DNA of 36,360 nt from JBBKXP01 sp038251315 (lineage in GTDB: Bacteria > Pseudomonadota > Alphaproteobacteria > Rhodobacterales > Rhodobacteraceae), in contig JBBSBK010000025.1 in NCBI GenBank assembly GCA_038251315.1, positions 1-36,360 of the forward strand, read 5' to 3'. The position numbers and the translations under genes are program-made. This document shows positions 16,173-24,086 of this stretch, one piece after another. Position 1 is the first letter of the stretch. Each line of letters starts with the position of its first letter. The notes beneath the pieces are model-generated. The model saw only the letters and a program-made list of their open reading frames with translations, had not been told where the DNA came from and made no database searches.

Positions 16173-16961
16173 ATGTCAGCAACGGATGTGATGAAAGATC
16201 TGGGCGCGAAACTGCTTTCGGGCGAGATCAGGGTGGTGGATCTGTCGGGCTCGCTCGGGCCCGATACCCCGATCCTGCAACTGCCCCCGGATTTCGCCAA
16301 GAACACCCCCAGGGTCGAGATTCACAAGATCAGCGAATACGACAAGGACGGTCCGTTTTTCGCGTGGAACTGGATGGTGCTGGGCGAACACTCCGGCACC
16401 CATTTCGACGCGCCGCATCATTGGATCACCGGCAAGGACTACGCCGACGGCTTTACCGATACGCTGAAGCTGCAACGGGTCGTGGCCCCGGTGAACGTTC
16501 TGGATTTCTCGCGGGAAAGCGCTGCGGACGTCGATTTCCTGCTGACCCCCGAACACGTCAAGGCCTGGGAGGCTGAACATGGCGCGATCGGTGCAGGTGA
16601 ATGGGTGGTGATGCGCACCGACTGGGACAAACGCGCCGATGACGAAGGCAAATTCCTGAACGCCGACGACAGTGGCCCGCATTCCCCCGGACCGACACCT
16701 GCATGTGTCGAATACCTGTTGTCCAAGAAGATCGTCGGCTGGGGCACCCAGTGCATCGGCACCGATGCGGGGCAGGCGGGTGGCATGACCCCGCCGTTTC
16801 CCGCGCACAACTTCCTGCACCGCGACAATTGCTTCGGTTTGGCATCCCTCGCCAATCTGGACCAGTTGCCCGCCAAGGGGGCCGTGCTGATTGCAGCGCC
16901 GCTGAAAATCGCACACGGCACCGGCAGTCCGATCCGGGCCATGGCGCTAGTCGCGGACTGA
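16173..16961 (+). CDS. Cyclase-family metal-dependent hydrolase, probable isatin hydrolase
   Basis: A 262-residue hydrolase of the cyclase/kynurenine-formamidase family. The metal-binding motif HxGTHxDxPxH is intact: His73, His77, Asp79, Pro81, His83. Further family segments are VVDLSGSLGPDTPILQLPP near the N-terminus and NCFGLASLANLDQLP (Ser225). The ATG follows AAGGAG. Length and these features resemble the Mn-dependent isatin hydrolase described from Labrenzia, which opens the lactam of isatin to isatinate; as I recall, that enzyme also has a functional serine in a similar place, but I cannot verify the numbering. Kynurenine formamidase is the main alternative. The stop overlaps the next FAD oxidoreductase (TGATG). 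The family is certain, the substrate moderately supported. Confidence 0.85.
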   Translation: MSATDVMKDLGAKLLSGEIRVVDLSGSLGPDTPILQLPPDFAKNTPRVEIHKISEYDKDGPFFAWNWMVLGEHSGTHFDAPHHWITGKDYADGFTDTLKLQRVVAPVNVLDFSRESAADVDFLLTPEHVKAWEAEHGAIGAGEWVVMRTDWDKRADDEGKFLNADDSGPHSPGPTPACVEYLLSKKIVGWGTQCIGTDAGQAGGMTPPFPAHNFLHRDNCFGLASLANLDQLPAKGAVLIAAPLKIAHGTGSPIRAMALVAD

Positions 16962-18526
16962 TGCCGCAGGACGTCATCGTCGTCGGCAGCGGGATCAACG
17001 GTCTGGTCGCCGCGGCGCTTCTATCAAAGAAGGGCAAGCGCGTCCTTCTGCTCGAGCGTGACACCCAGATCGGCGGTTGCATCCGCACCGCCGAAATCAC
17101 CGCACCGGGGTTCCTGCATGACGTGATGGCCACAACCTTTGTGCTGTTCCTGACCGGCCCCGCCTATGGCGCGCTGGCTTCTGATCTGGAACGGCACGGG
17201 GTGGAATTCGCGCACAGCGATCATCCGACTGCAGTACTGAGGCCCGACGGCACCGCGGCTGTGCTGTCGAAGGACCGCGCGGCCAACATCGCGACACTAG
17301 AGGCGCTGGCCGCCGGTGACGGCGCGGCCTTCACAGCCGCGGCCGACGGAGTCGGCGCAAACGCCGAGCTGATCTTTGGGTTGCTGGGGCAGGGGCTTTG
17401 GAGCCGTCAGACCCTCGGGTTACTATCGCGCGAGGCTTGGCGACGCGGCCCGCGCGGGCTGGCGGCGTTCTTGGGTCAAGGTCTGGCGCCCGCACGCGGC
17501 TGGCTCGAAACCGCCTTTGCCTCCGAGACCGCGCGTGCCCTCTTCGCGCCTTGGGTCCTGCATTGCGGTCTGGGTCCGGAATCGGCCTATTCTGCCCAGA
17601 TGGCCAAGGTGATCGCCTTCGCGCTCGAGGCCGCAGGCGCACCGATCGTCAAAGGCGGCGCCGGGCGCCTCGTCGATGGCTTCCGTGCGATCATCGAGGA
17701 ACACGGAGGCACGATCCGGACCGGGGCGGATGTGGACAGGATCGACGTCGATAACGGCACGGTCCGGGGCGTGCGACTGACGACTGGCGAAACCCTGCCG
17801 GCCCGCCATGTCGTGGCCTCTGTCGCGCCGGGACAGCTTTATGGCAGGCTTGTCCCCGATCCCCGGCCCGAGACGCAGGTCGCGACCAGGGCGTATCGCC
17901 ATGGCCTGGGCAATTTCCAGATGCACTATGCGCTGAAGTCGCCGCCCCGATGGACAACGCCGGGGTTGGAGCGGGTCGCGTTGATCCATCTGACGCCGGG
18001 CCTTGACGGGGTGTCCAAGGCGGTGAACGAGGCGACGCGTGGCATGTTGCCGGCAGAGCCGACGATCTGCGTCGGCCAGCCCACGGCACTGGATCCGTCC
18101 CGCGCGCCGGACGGTGCCGCGACCCTGTGGCTTCAGTTGCCAGAGGCACCGGTGCATGTGAAAGGCGACGCGGCGGGCACCATCACCCCACCCATAGACG
18201 GCCACTGGACGCCGGCGCTGCGCGAAGCCTATGCCGACCGGGTGGACAAGCTGCTGGCGCGGAATATTTCGGGCTTTTCCGAGACGGTCATCCAACGACG
18301 CGCCTATTCCCCCGCCGACCTTGAAGCGATGAATATCAATCTGGTGGGCGGCGATCCTTATGGCGGCAGCTGTGCGCTGGACCAGTTTTTCCTTTGGCGT
18401 CCGTTCAAGGAATCGGTCAATCACCGCACCGAAATTCGCAACCTGTGGCACATCGGTGCCGCCACCCATCCCGGCCCGGGTCTGGGCGGCGGATCTGGTT
18501 TTCTGGTCGCAAACAGGATTAAGTGA
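16961..18526 (+). CDS. Phytoene-desaturase-like FAD oxidoreductase 2
   Basis: A 521-residue FAD oxidoreductase paralogous to the gene at 14497-16062. The FAD-binding N-terminus is DVIVVGSGINGLVAAALLSKKGK, then ERDTQIGGCIRTAE; the C-terminal motif is LWHIGAATHPGPGLGGGSG. It is translationally coupled to the hydrolase upstream (1-bp overlap) and to the MarR gene downstream (GTGA, 4-bp overlap). Its equal length and opposite placement around the hydrolase suggest that the two act on successive or alternative substrates, or form a heteromer. Known relatives range from carotenoid desaturases to amine oxidases and human PYROXD2; none gives a specific function here. Confidence 0.85.
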   Translation: MPQDVIVVGSGINGLVAAALLSKKGKRVLLLERDTQIGGCIRTAEITAPGFLHDVMATTFVLFLTGPAYGALASDLERHGVEFAHSDHPTAVLRPDGTAAVLSKDRAANIATLEALAAGDGAAFTAAADGVGANAELIFGLLGQGLWSRQTLGLLSREAWRRGPRGLAAFLGQGLAPARGWLETAFASETARALFAPWVLHCGLGPESAYSAQMAKVIAFALEAAGAPIVKGGAGRLVDGFRAIIEEHGGTIRTGADVDRIDVDNGTVRGVRLTTGETLPARHVVASVAPGQLYGRLVPDPRPETQVATRAYRHGLGNFQMHYALKSPPRWTTPGLERVALIHLTPGLDGVSKAVNEATRGMLPAEPTICVGQPTALDPSRAPDGAATLWLQLPEAPVHVKGDAAGTITPPIDGHWTPALREAYADRVDKLLARNISGFSETVIQRRAYSPADLEAMNINLVGGDPYGGSCALDQFFLWRPFKESVNHRTEIRNLWHIGAATHPGPGLGGGSGFLVANRIK

Positions 18527-19023
18527 ACCGGATGGCAAAGGATCAAACGGCGCAGAATCCGGTCGCGCGCCCGGCACAGACGCTGGGCGAAATCGGGTTG
18601 TGGCAGTTCGCGCCCTATCTGATGAACCGGATCATGGGCCGCTACAACGCCAACATCCAGACCGCATTGCGCGGACAGAACCTGACGACGCCAAAGATGC
18701 GGACGCTGGCGATGCTGGCGGTGGTGCCAGGGCTGACCATCAATGAACTATCGGTCTATGCGGTGACCGAGCAATCGACCATGTCGCGCACCCTCGAAGC
18801 GATGGAAAAGGCCGGACTGATACGCAGACAGGCCCGCGACAGCGACGCACGCGTGCGCGAGATCTACCTGACCGACGAAGGTCGGGCAGAGTTCGACGCC
18901 GCATGGCCCACGATGTATGCCCGCTACGCGGAAATGTTCATCGATATCCCGGACAGCGACCGCGCGGCCTTTGTCGACACTCTGCAGAAGATCCTCAAGA
19001 ACGTGCGCCTCCACGATATTTGA
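18523..19023 (+). CDS. MarR-family transcriptional regulator (MarR2)
   Basis: A 166-residue winged-helix MarR protein. The DNA-recognition helix region is LTINELSVYAVTEQSTMSRTLEAME, and the wing reads DSDARVREIYLTDEGRAEF. GTG 18523 is preferred because AGGA precedes it and it overlaps the FAD-oxidoreductase stop as GTGA; ATG 18532 is an alternative without a good ribosome site. It is the last gene of the hydrolase/FAD-oxidoreductase operon, whose promoter contains motif A. As the only regulator inside the motif A gene block, it is the obvious candidate to bind motif A, which would control two transporters, the oxidoreductases, iorAB and the SDR/PLP-enzyme pair. DNA binding is inferred. Confidence 0.87.
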   Translation: MNRMAKDQTAQNPVARPAQTLGEIGLWQFAPYLMNRIMGRYNANIQTALRGQNLTTPKMRTLAMLAVVPGLTINELSVYAVTEQSTMSRTLEAMEKAGLIRRQARDSDARVREIYLTDEGRAEFDAAWPTMYARYAEMFIDIPDSDRAAFVDTLQKILKNVRLHDI

Positions 19024-19127
19024 CGATCCAAGTGCGGGCCCGGTGCGGCCCGGCGCGCGGATCCTCCACGCGCATGGACGATCCGTTTGCAGCACCTCAA
19101 CTTTCCGGTGGTGCGCGCTATGCTTCT

Positions 19128-19156
19128 TTGTCAAAGTGTATGCAAATGGATATAAA
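19128..19156 (+). promoter_or_regulatory. iorAB promoter with motif A operator in the spacer
   Basis: TTGTCA (19128-19133) and TATAAA (19151-19156) are separated by exactly 17 bp, the best sigma-70-type promoter seen in the window. The motif A palindrome ATGCAAATGGAT (19140-19151; 9 of 10 positions) fills the right part of the spacer up to the -10. A repressor bound here would block RNA polymerase directly. Confidence 0.72.
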
Positions 19157-19180
19157 CCGCACCGCTGAGGAGGGAGCTTC

Positions 19181-21325
19181 ATGGCCGAGAGATCGTTCAA
19201 GAAAGAGGTGGAGCAGCTTCGCATCGGCGCGGGAGATATCTTCCGCGGAGAAGGTATCCTTGCGATCACCAAGGCCCTGCTTGAAAACGGTGTCGGTTAC
19301 GTCGGCGGCTATCAGGGCGCACCGATCAGCCACTTGATGGACGTTCTGGCAGACGCCGAAGAACTGATGGCCGAACTGGGCATCCGGTTCGAAGCCAACG
19401 CATCAGAAGCGGCCGCCGCCGCCATGCTGGCCGCGTCGGTCCATTATCCGATTCGCGGGGCCGTCACTTTCAAGTCCACCGTCGGGACCAATGTCGCGTC
19501 CGACGCGCTAGCCAATCTGGCATCCGGAGGCGTGACCGGTGGTGCACTGATCATCGTGGGCGAGGATTATGGTGAAGGGTCCTCGATCATGCAGGAACGA
19601 TCGCACGCCTTTGCGATGAAATCCCAGATATGGCTGCTCGACCCGCGCCCCAACCTGCCCTCGATCACCGACGCGGTGCGCCACGGGTTCGCCTTGTCCG
19701 AGGCATCGAACACCCCCGTCATGTTGCAGGTCCGGATCCGCTGCTGCCATGTCCACGGCGCGTTCACGGCGCGCGACAACCAACGCCCGCCTCTGACCGT
19801 GCGCGACGCGCTGTCCAACCCGCGGCGCGACACCAACCGTATCGTCCTGCCGCCCGCATCCTTTCGCCACGAGCAGGAAAAGATCCACACACGCTGGCCC
19901 GCCGCCGTCGATTACATCACGACGCACGGCCTGAACGAGGTCTTTGGCCCTGATGAGGCGCGCGTCGGAATCGTGTTGCAGGGCGGCATGTACAACGCTG
20001 TCATCCGCGCCTTGCAGCGTCTGGGGCTGGCCGACGTCTATGGCGATACCGATGTGCCGCTTTATTGCCTGAACGTGACCTACCCGTTGGTTGACGCCGA
20101 ATTCCTGGCCTTTTGCGGCGGCAAGGATGCCGTTCTGATCGTCGAGGAAGGTCAGCCCGACTATATCGAACAGGCGCTGCGCGCCGTCCTGAACAAGGCA
20201 GGACACGGCATCAAGGTCTCTGGCAAGGGCGTGCTGCCGATGGCGGGTGAATATACCGGGCAGGTCATGCTGGACGGGATCGAAAGCTTTCTGCGCCAGT
20301 ATGCGGATGATATGCTTGCGGACCGCGCCCGGGCGCCCAACCGACCCGGCCCGGTGCCGGACCTGACCCGCGTCGTGCCGGGACGCCCGCCGGGCTTTTG
20401 CACCGGATGTCCCGAACGGCCGATCTTTGCCGCGATGAAACTGGTCGAGGAAGAGCTGGGCCCGCACCAGATCTCGGCCGATATCGGATGTCACCTGTTC
20501 TCCATCATGCCCCCGTTCGAACTTGGCGGCACGACCATGGGCTACGGCCTTGGGCCGGCCTCGAACGCGGCCTTCGACGGTGGCGGCGAACGCCGCCCGA
20601 TCTCGATCATGGGCGATGGCGGATTCTGGCATAACGGGCTGTCGTCGTCGATCGGCAATGCGGTGTTCAACAAGTCCGACGGCGTGACCATCATCGTCGA
20701 CAACTATTATTCGGCCGCGACAGGCGGTCAGGATATTCTGTCGTCGCGCGCGGGCAATCCGACCAAGCAGACCCAAAACCCGATTTCCCGCGCGCTGAAA
20801 GGCGTCGGCGTGGGCTGGGTGCGGCAGGTGGACCGGACCTATGACGTGTCACGGATGCGCAAGGTTCTGAAAGAGGCGCTGACCACGGATCACGCCGGCC
20901 CCAAGGTGATCGTCGCCTCATCAGAATGCATGTTGAACCGGGAGCGTCGTGAAAAGCCGTTGCTGGCCCAAGCCATCAAGGACGGTCGCCGGGTCGCGCG
21001 GCCCAAATTCGGCGTCGACGAAGAAATTTGTACCGGCGATCATGCCTGCATGCGGCTGTCTGGGTGTCCGTCCCTGACGCTCAAGATGCCGGACGACGCG
21101 CTGCGTGACGACCCGGTCGCCCATATCGATCAGACGTGCGTCGGCTGCGGCAACTGTGGTGAGGTGGCCGATGCGGCGGTGCTGTGCCCGTCGTTCTATC
21201 AGGCCGATCTGGTGCATAACCCGTCCCGGTTCGAGATCGGGAATGCCCGATGGCAACGCCGCGCCATCGACTGGTTGCAGAACCGACGCGCCGGCAAGCG
21301 TCTGGCGCGCGAGACTGTGCGATGA
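19181..21325 (+). CDS. iorA: Indolepyruvate ferredoxin oxidoreductase alpha-type subunit (IorA-like) with ferredoxin domain
   Basis: A 714-residue thiamine-diphosphate 2-oxoacid:ferredoxin oxidoreductase subunit that decarboxylates an aryl-2-oxoacid and transfers the acyl group to CoA. The N-terminal pyrimidine-binding domain contains GGYQGAPISHLMD and FEANASEAAAAAML. The IorA cysteine motif is FCTGCPERP (Cys407, Cys410). The ThDP motif starts GDGG at 478 and ends at Asn508. A C-terminal two-cluster ferredoxin domain has Cys617, Asp620, Cys623 and Cys629, then Cys653, Cys656, Cys659 and Cys669. GAGGAGG precedes the ATG. The stop overlaps the beta-subunit start (ATGA). Usual substrates are indolepyruvate and arylpyruvates; an arylglyoxylate such as isatinate is my proposed substrate here. 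The family call is strong. Confidence 0.92.
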   Translation: MAERSFKKEVEQLRIGAGDIFRGEGILAITKALLENGVGYVGGYQGAPISHLMDVLADAEELMAELGIRFEANASEAAAAAMLAASVHYPIRGAVTFKSTVGTNVASDALANLASGGVTGGALIIVGEDYGEGSSIMQERSHAFAMKSQIWLLDPRPNLPSITDAVRHGFALSEASNTPVMLQVRIRCCHVHGAFTARDNQRPPLTVRDALSNPRRDTNRIVLPPASFRHEQEKIHTRWPAAVDYITTHGLNEVFGPDEARVGIVLQGGMYNAVIRALQRLGLADVYGDTDVPLYCLNVTYPLVDAEFLAFCGGKDAVLIVEEGQPDYIEQALRAVLNKAGHGIKVSGKGVLPMAGEYTGQVMLDGIESFLRQYADDMLADRARAPNRPGPVPDLTRVVPGRPPGFCTGCPERPIFAAMKLVEEELGPHQISADIGCHLFSIMPPFELGGTTMGYGLGPASNAAFDGGGERRPISIMGDGGFWHNGLSSSIGNAVFNKSDGVTIIVDNYYSAATGGQDILSSRAGNPTKQTQNPISRALKGVGVGWVRQVDRTYDVSRMRKVLKEALTTDHAGPKVIVASSECMLNRERREKPLLAQAIKDGRRVARPKFGVDEEICTGDHACMRLSGCPSLTLKMPDDALRDDPVAHIDQTCVGCGNCGEVADAAVLCPSFYQADLVHNPSRFEIGNARWQRRAIDWLQNRRAGKRLARETVR

Positions 21326-22947
21326 AGGATGCGGCGATCGTAAGCCCGGAAATGCCCGACGTTCGGTTGGACCAGATCGTCAAACTGGCAATCATGGCGG
21401 TGGGCGGGCAGGGCGGTGGCGTCTTGACCGACTGGATCGTCGATCTGGCCGAAGGTAACGGTTACGCCGTGCAGGCGACCTCGGTTGCAGGGGTCGCGCA
21501 GCGCACCGGGGCGACGATCTATTACGTCGAGATGTTGCCGCAAAGCGGTCGTCTGCCGGTGCTGGCGCTTGCCCCGGCCGAAGGCGATGTCGACATTCTG
21601 ATCGCCGCCGAGATGATGGAGGCAGGGCGCGCCATCATGCGCGGCTTCGTCACCCCGGACCGCACGACGCTGATTGCGTCGTCGCACCGCGCGCTGGCCA
21701 TATCCGAAAAGATCGCTCCCGGCATGGGGTTGGCCGACAGCGATGCGGTGCGCAAGGCGGCAGGCGAAAGCGCCAGACGGGTCATCATCTTCGACATGGA
21801 AACGATCGCGCGCGAGGCGGGCTCGGTCATCTCGGCCAGCCTGTTCGGGGCGTTGGCCGGATCGGGAACGCTGCCGTTTCCGTCCGAAGCCTACCGCGAG
21901 ACGATCCGCGCCTCGGGGCGCGGGGTCGGGGCATCGTTGAAGGCTTTCGATATGGCGTTGGCCGCTGCGGCAGGTGAAGACGCAATGCCCGTTGGCAATC
22001 TGGAGGATGCACCCGCACCCGGCGGCATCCTGCCGCTATCGGCCACGCCGGTAGACGCAGAGCATGAGCCAGGCCGTATCGTTGGGCCGGACAGGTTGCT
22101 GCGCGACTGGCAAGCGCTGATTGCGCGGGTTGCAGCGCTACCCGGCCACGTCGCCGCCATCGCCGACCTCGGCTTGCGCAAGCTGGTGGACTATCAGGAT
22201 GCGGCTTACGGGGCTGCCTATCTGGACCGGATCGACGGGCTGTTGCGGCAAGACCGTGCCGCGGGCGGTGCGGCGAAAGAGTTCGCTTTTACGGCGACTG
22301 CGGCCAAATATCTGGCGAATGCCATGGCCTATGACGACATCCTGCGGGTCGCCGATCTGAAGACACGCCAAGGCCGCCATGCGCGGATCAGTGACGAGAT
22401 GCGGGCAACCGAAGGGACGCTGGTGCAGGTCACCGAATACTTTCACCCCGGCGCAGCCGAGGCAATCAGCATCATGCCCCGTCGCCTTGGTCTTTGGGTC
22501 GAGGGGCGGGCCGGGCTGGTGCGCGGGCTGGACCGTATCGTCAACCGGGGCCAGCGTCTGCGGACCGACCGGCTGGCGACGTTTCTGGCGCTTTATGCCA
22601 TTGCGGGCCTGCGACGCTGGCGACGCGGGTTGCTGCGCCATGACCGCGAGATGGCGCATATCGACGGCTGGCTGGACGTGGCGCTGGGGCGTTTGCCCTC
22701 CGATTACCGCCACGCGGTCGAGACGTTGAAGGTCCGGCGGTTGATCAAAGGCTACAGCGACACCCACGCGCGGGGCCTGTCAAAGTTTCAGCGGGTGATG
22801 GCGGGCGCGGAACTGGTGACGGGGCGCGACGACGCTGCCGATTGGACAGCCCGCCTCGTGGCGGCTGCCTTGGCCGACCCAAAGGGCGCGGCGCTGGACG
22901 GCGCGCTGCAGACCATCCGGTCTTTCACTACCGCGGGTTCAGCCTAA
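21322..22947 (+). CDS. iorB: Indolepyruvate ferredoxin oxidoreductase beta-type subunit (IorB-like) with C-terminal extension
   Basis: A 541-residue protein. The first 200 or so residues are the gamma/beta (IorB) domain of 2-oxoacid:ferredoxin oxidoreductases, with LAIMAVGGQGGGVLTDWI near residue 25 and VAGVAQRTGATIYYVEM; it contributes to CoA binding and inter-domain contact. The remaining 300 or so residues form an extra, mostly helical domain (DUF6537-like by my recollection) seen in aerobic proteobacterial members but absent from archaeal IorB. ATG 21322 overlaps the iorA stop as ATGA. The stop overlaps the convergent aminotransferase stop by 3 bp. It functions as a complex with the gene product upstream. 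Confidence 0.9.
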   Translation: MKDAAIVSPEMPDVRLDQIVKLAIMAVGGQGGGVLTDWIVDLAEGNGYAVQATSVAGVAQRTGATIYYVEMLPQSGRLPVLALAPAEGDVDILIAAEMMEAGRAIMRGFVTPDRTTLIASSHRALAISEKIAPGMGLADSDAVRKAAGESARRVIIFDMETIAREAGSVISASLFGALAGSGTLPFPSEAYRETIRASGRGVGASLKAFDMALAAAAGEDAMPVGNLEDAPAPGGILPLSATPVDAEHEPGRIVGPDRLLRDWQALIARVAALPGHVAAIADLGLRKLVDYQDAAYGAAYLDRIDGLLRQDRAAGGAAKEFAFTATAAKYLANAMAYDDILRVADLKTRQGRHARISDEMRATEGTLVQVTEYFHPGAAEAISIMPRRLGLWVEGRAGLVRGLDRIVNRGQRLRTDRLATFLALYAIAGLRRWRRGLLRHDREMAHIDGWLDVALGRLPSDYRHAVETLKVRRLIKGYSDTHARGLSKFQRVMAGAELVTGRDDAADWTARLVAAALADPKGAALDGALQTIRSFTTAGSA

Positions 22948-24071
22948 CCCGACATCGTCGCCAGACAGGCCGCCAACCGGTCGAGCCCCAGTTGCAGGTT
23001 CGTGCCCTCGCCACCGCCCACGCCTAACCGGATATGGTGCGCCAGATCGTAGGCCGCCCCCGGCAACAGGAAGGTGCGGTACGGCGGGGCCAGCAAGGTA
23101 CGGGCGAAGACCTCGCCGTCGATGCCGTCAGGCAGGCGCGCCAGTCCGATCAGCCCGGCCTGCGGGCGGACCCACGACAGGCCCGGTGTTGCGCGCACGA
23201 AAGCATCCATGCGGGCCAGCCCCGCCTGACCTTCGGCGCGCGCGGCGGCAATCGCGGGGCCAAGGCGTTCCGGTCGCAGCGCGATTTCTGCAATGACTTC
23301 GCCCAGAATGTTCATGATCTCGCTGGAATTCTCGCGCAGAACGATGGCGTCCATCACCAGATCGCGGTCACGGCAGATCAGCCAACCGGTGCGCAGCCCC
23401 TGCAGCCCCAGCGCCTTGGACACGCTGCCGGTCGTGATGCCGCGTTCGTAAAGCCCCGCCACCGAGGGCGCCCGGGGACCGTCCCATTCCAGACCGGCAT
23501 AGACCTCGTCGACCAGAAGCCATGCGCCGACGTCGCGGGCAATAGAGACTATTTCTTCCAATTCTGCCGCATCCATCATGCGGCCCGTGGGGTTGTTGGG
23601 ATTTGTCAGGAAAATCAGCTTCGTACCCGGCTGGACTGCGTCTCGAAACCGGTCCAGCGGCAGCCGCCAACCATCGGATTCGTCGCGCGGAACAGCGACG
23701 ATTTCGGCCTGCTGCGCGCGGCCCAGCACACCGGCCTGCGGCCAGCCGGGCATATCCGTCACCAACCGGTCGCCGGGTTCCAGAAGCTGCCGCATGACCA
23801 GATAATTCGCCTCGGCGGCGCCCGCCGTCACCAGCACGTCATCGGGGTCGCAGATCCCGCCCAGCCCCGCCTGCGACAGGATCTGATTGCGCAGCGCGGG
23901 CAGGCCGCGAAAGGACCGCTGGTTCCAGTCAAGCGGCAGATCGGGATCGAGATCGTCAAGGAACGCGCCCAGCCGGGGCGAGGTGGACAGTGAAAACCCG
24001 ACGATGGCCTCGGGGGTCTGCGCCGTTGTTTCCAGCAGGTAGGCGAACAGCTTGTGAATCTCGACTTTCAT
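22944..24071 (-). CDS. Class I/II pyridoxal-phosphate aminotransferase (AT2)
   Basis: Fold-type I aminotransferase of 375 residues from ATG 24071; ATG 24077 would add two residues. Key motifs: NPNNPTG (157-163, Asn160), LLVDEVYAGLEW with Asp188, Schiff-base Lys219 in TGSVSKALGLQGLRTGW. It is related to, but clearly different from, AT1 at 2389-3549. It is tail-to-tail with iorB (overlapping stops) and head-to-head with the metallo-hydrolase gene, with starts only 15 bp apart, so its promoter must lie inside the neighbour's coding region. It could make the 2-oxoacid substrate of the IorAB enzyme, for example from tryptophan. The substrate is unproven. Confidence 0.87.
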   Translation of the reverse strand: MKVEIHKLFAYLLETTAQTPEAIVGFSLSTSPRLGAFLDDLDPDLPLDWNQRSFRGLPALRNQILSQAGLGGICDPDDVLVTAGAAEANYLVMRQLLEPGDRLVTDMPGWPQAGVLGRAQQAEIVAVPRDESDGWRLPLDRFRDAVQPGTKLIFLTNPNNPTGRMMDAAELEEIVSIARDVGAWLLVDEVYAGLEWDGPRAPSVAGLYERGITTGSVSKALGLQGLRTGWLICRDRDLVMDAIVLRENSSEIMNILGEVIAEIALRPERLGPAIAAARAEGQAGLARMDAFVRATPGLSWVRPQAGLIGLARLPDGIDGEVFARTLLAPPYRTFLLPGAAYDLAHHIRLGVGGGEGTNLQLGLDRLAACLATMSG

Positions 24072-24086
24072 TGGCATCTTTTCCCG

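Noticed and set aside
16173..16961. Firm assignment as kynurenine formamidase (KynB)
   Set aside because: The family motif is shared, and kynureninase is nearby, but no tryptophan dioxygenase is present and the C-terminal segments look closer to isatin hydrolase; kept as an alternative.
14497..18526. Carotenoid biosynthesis cluster based on two phytoene-desaturase-like genes
   Set aside because: No phytoene synthase, cyclase or prenyl synthase nearby; the 'cyclase family' hydrolase is unrelated to lycopene cyclase.
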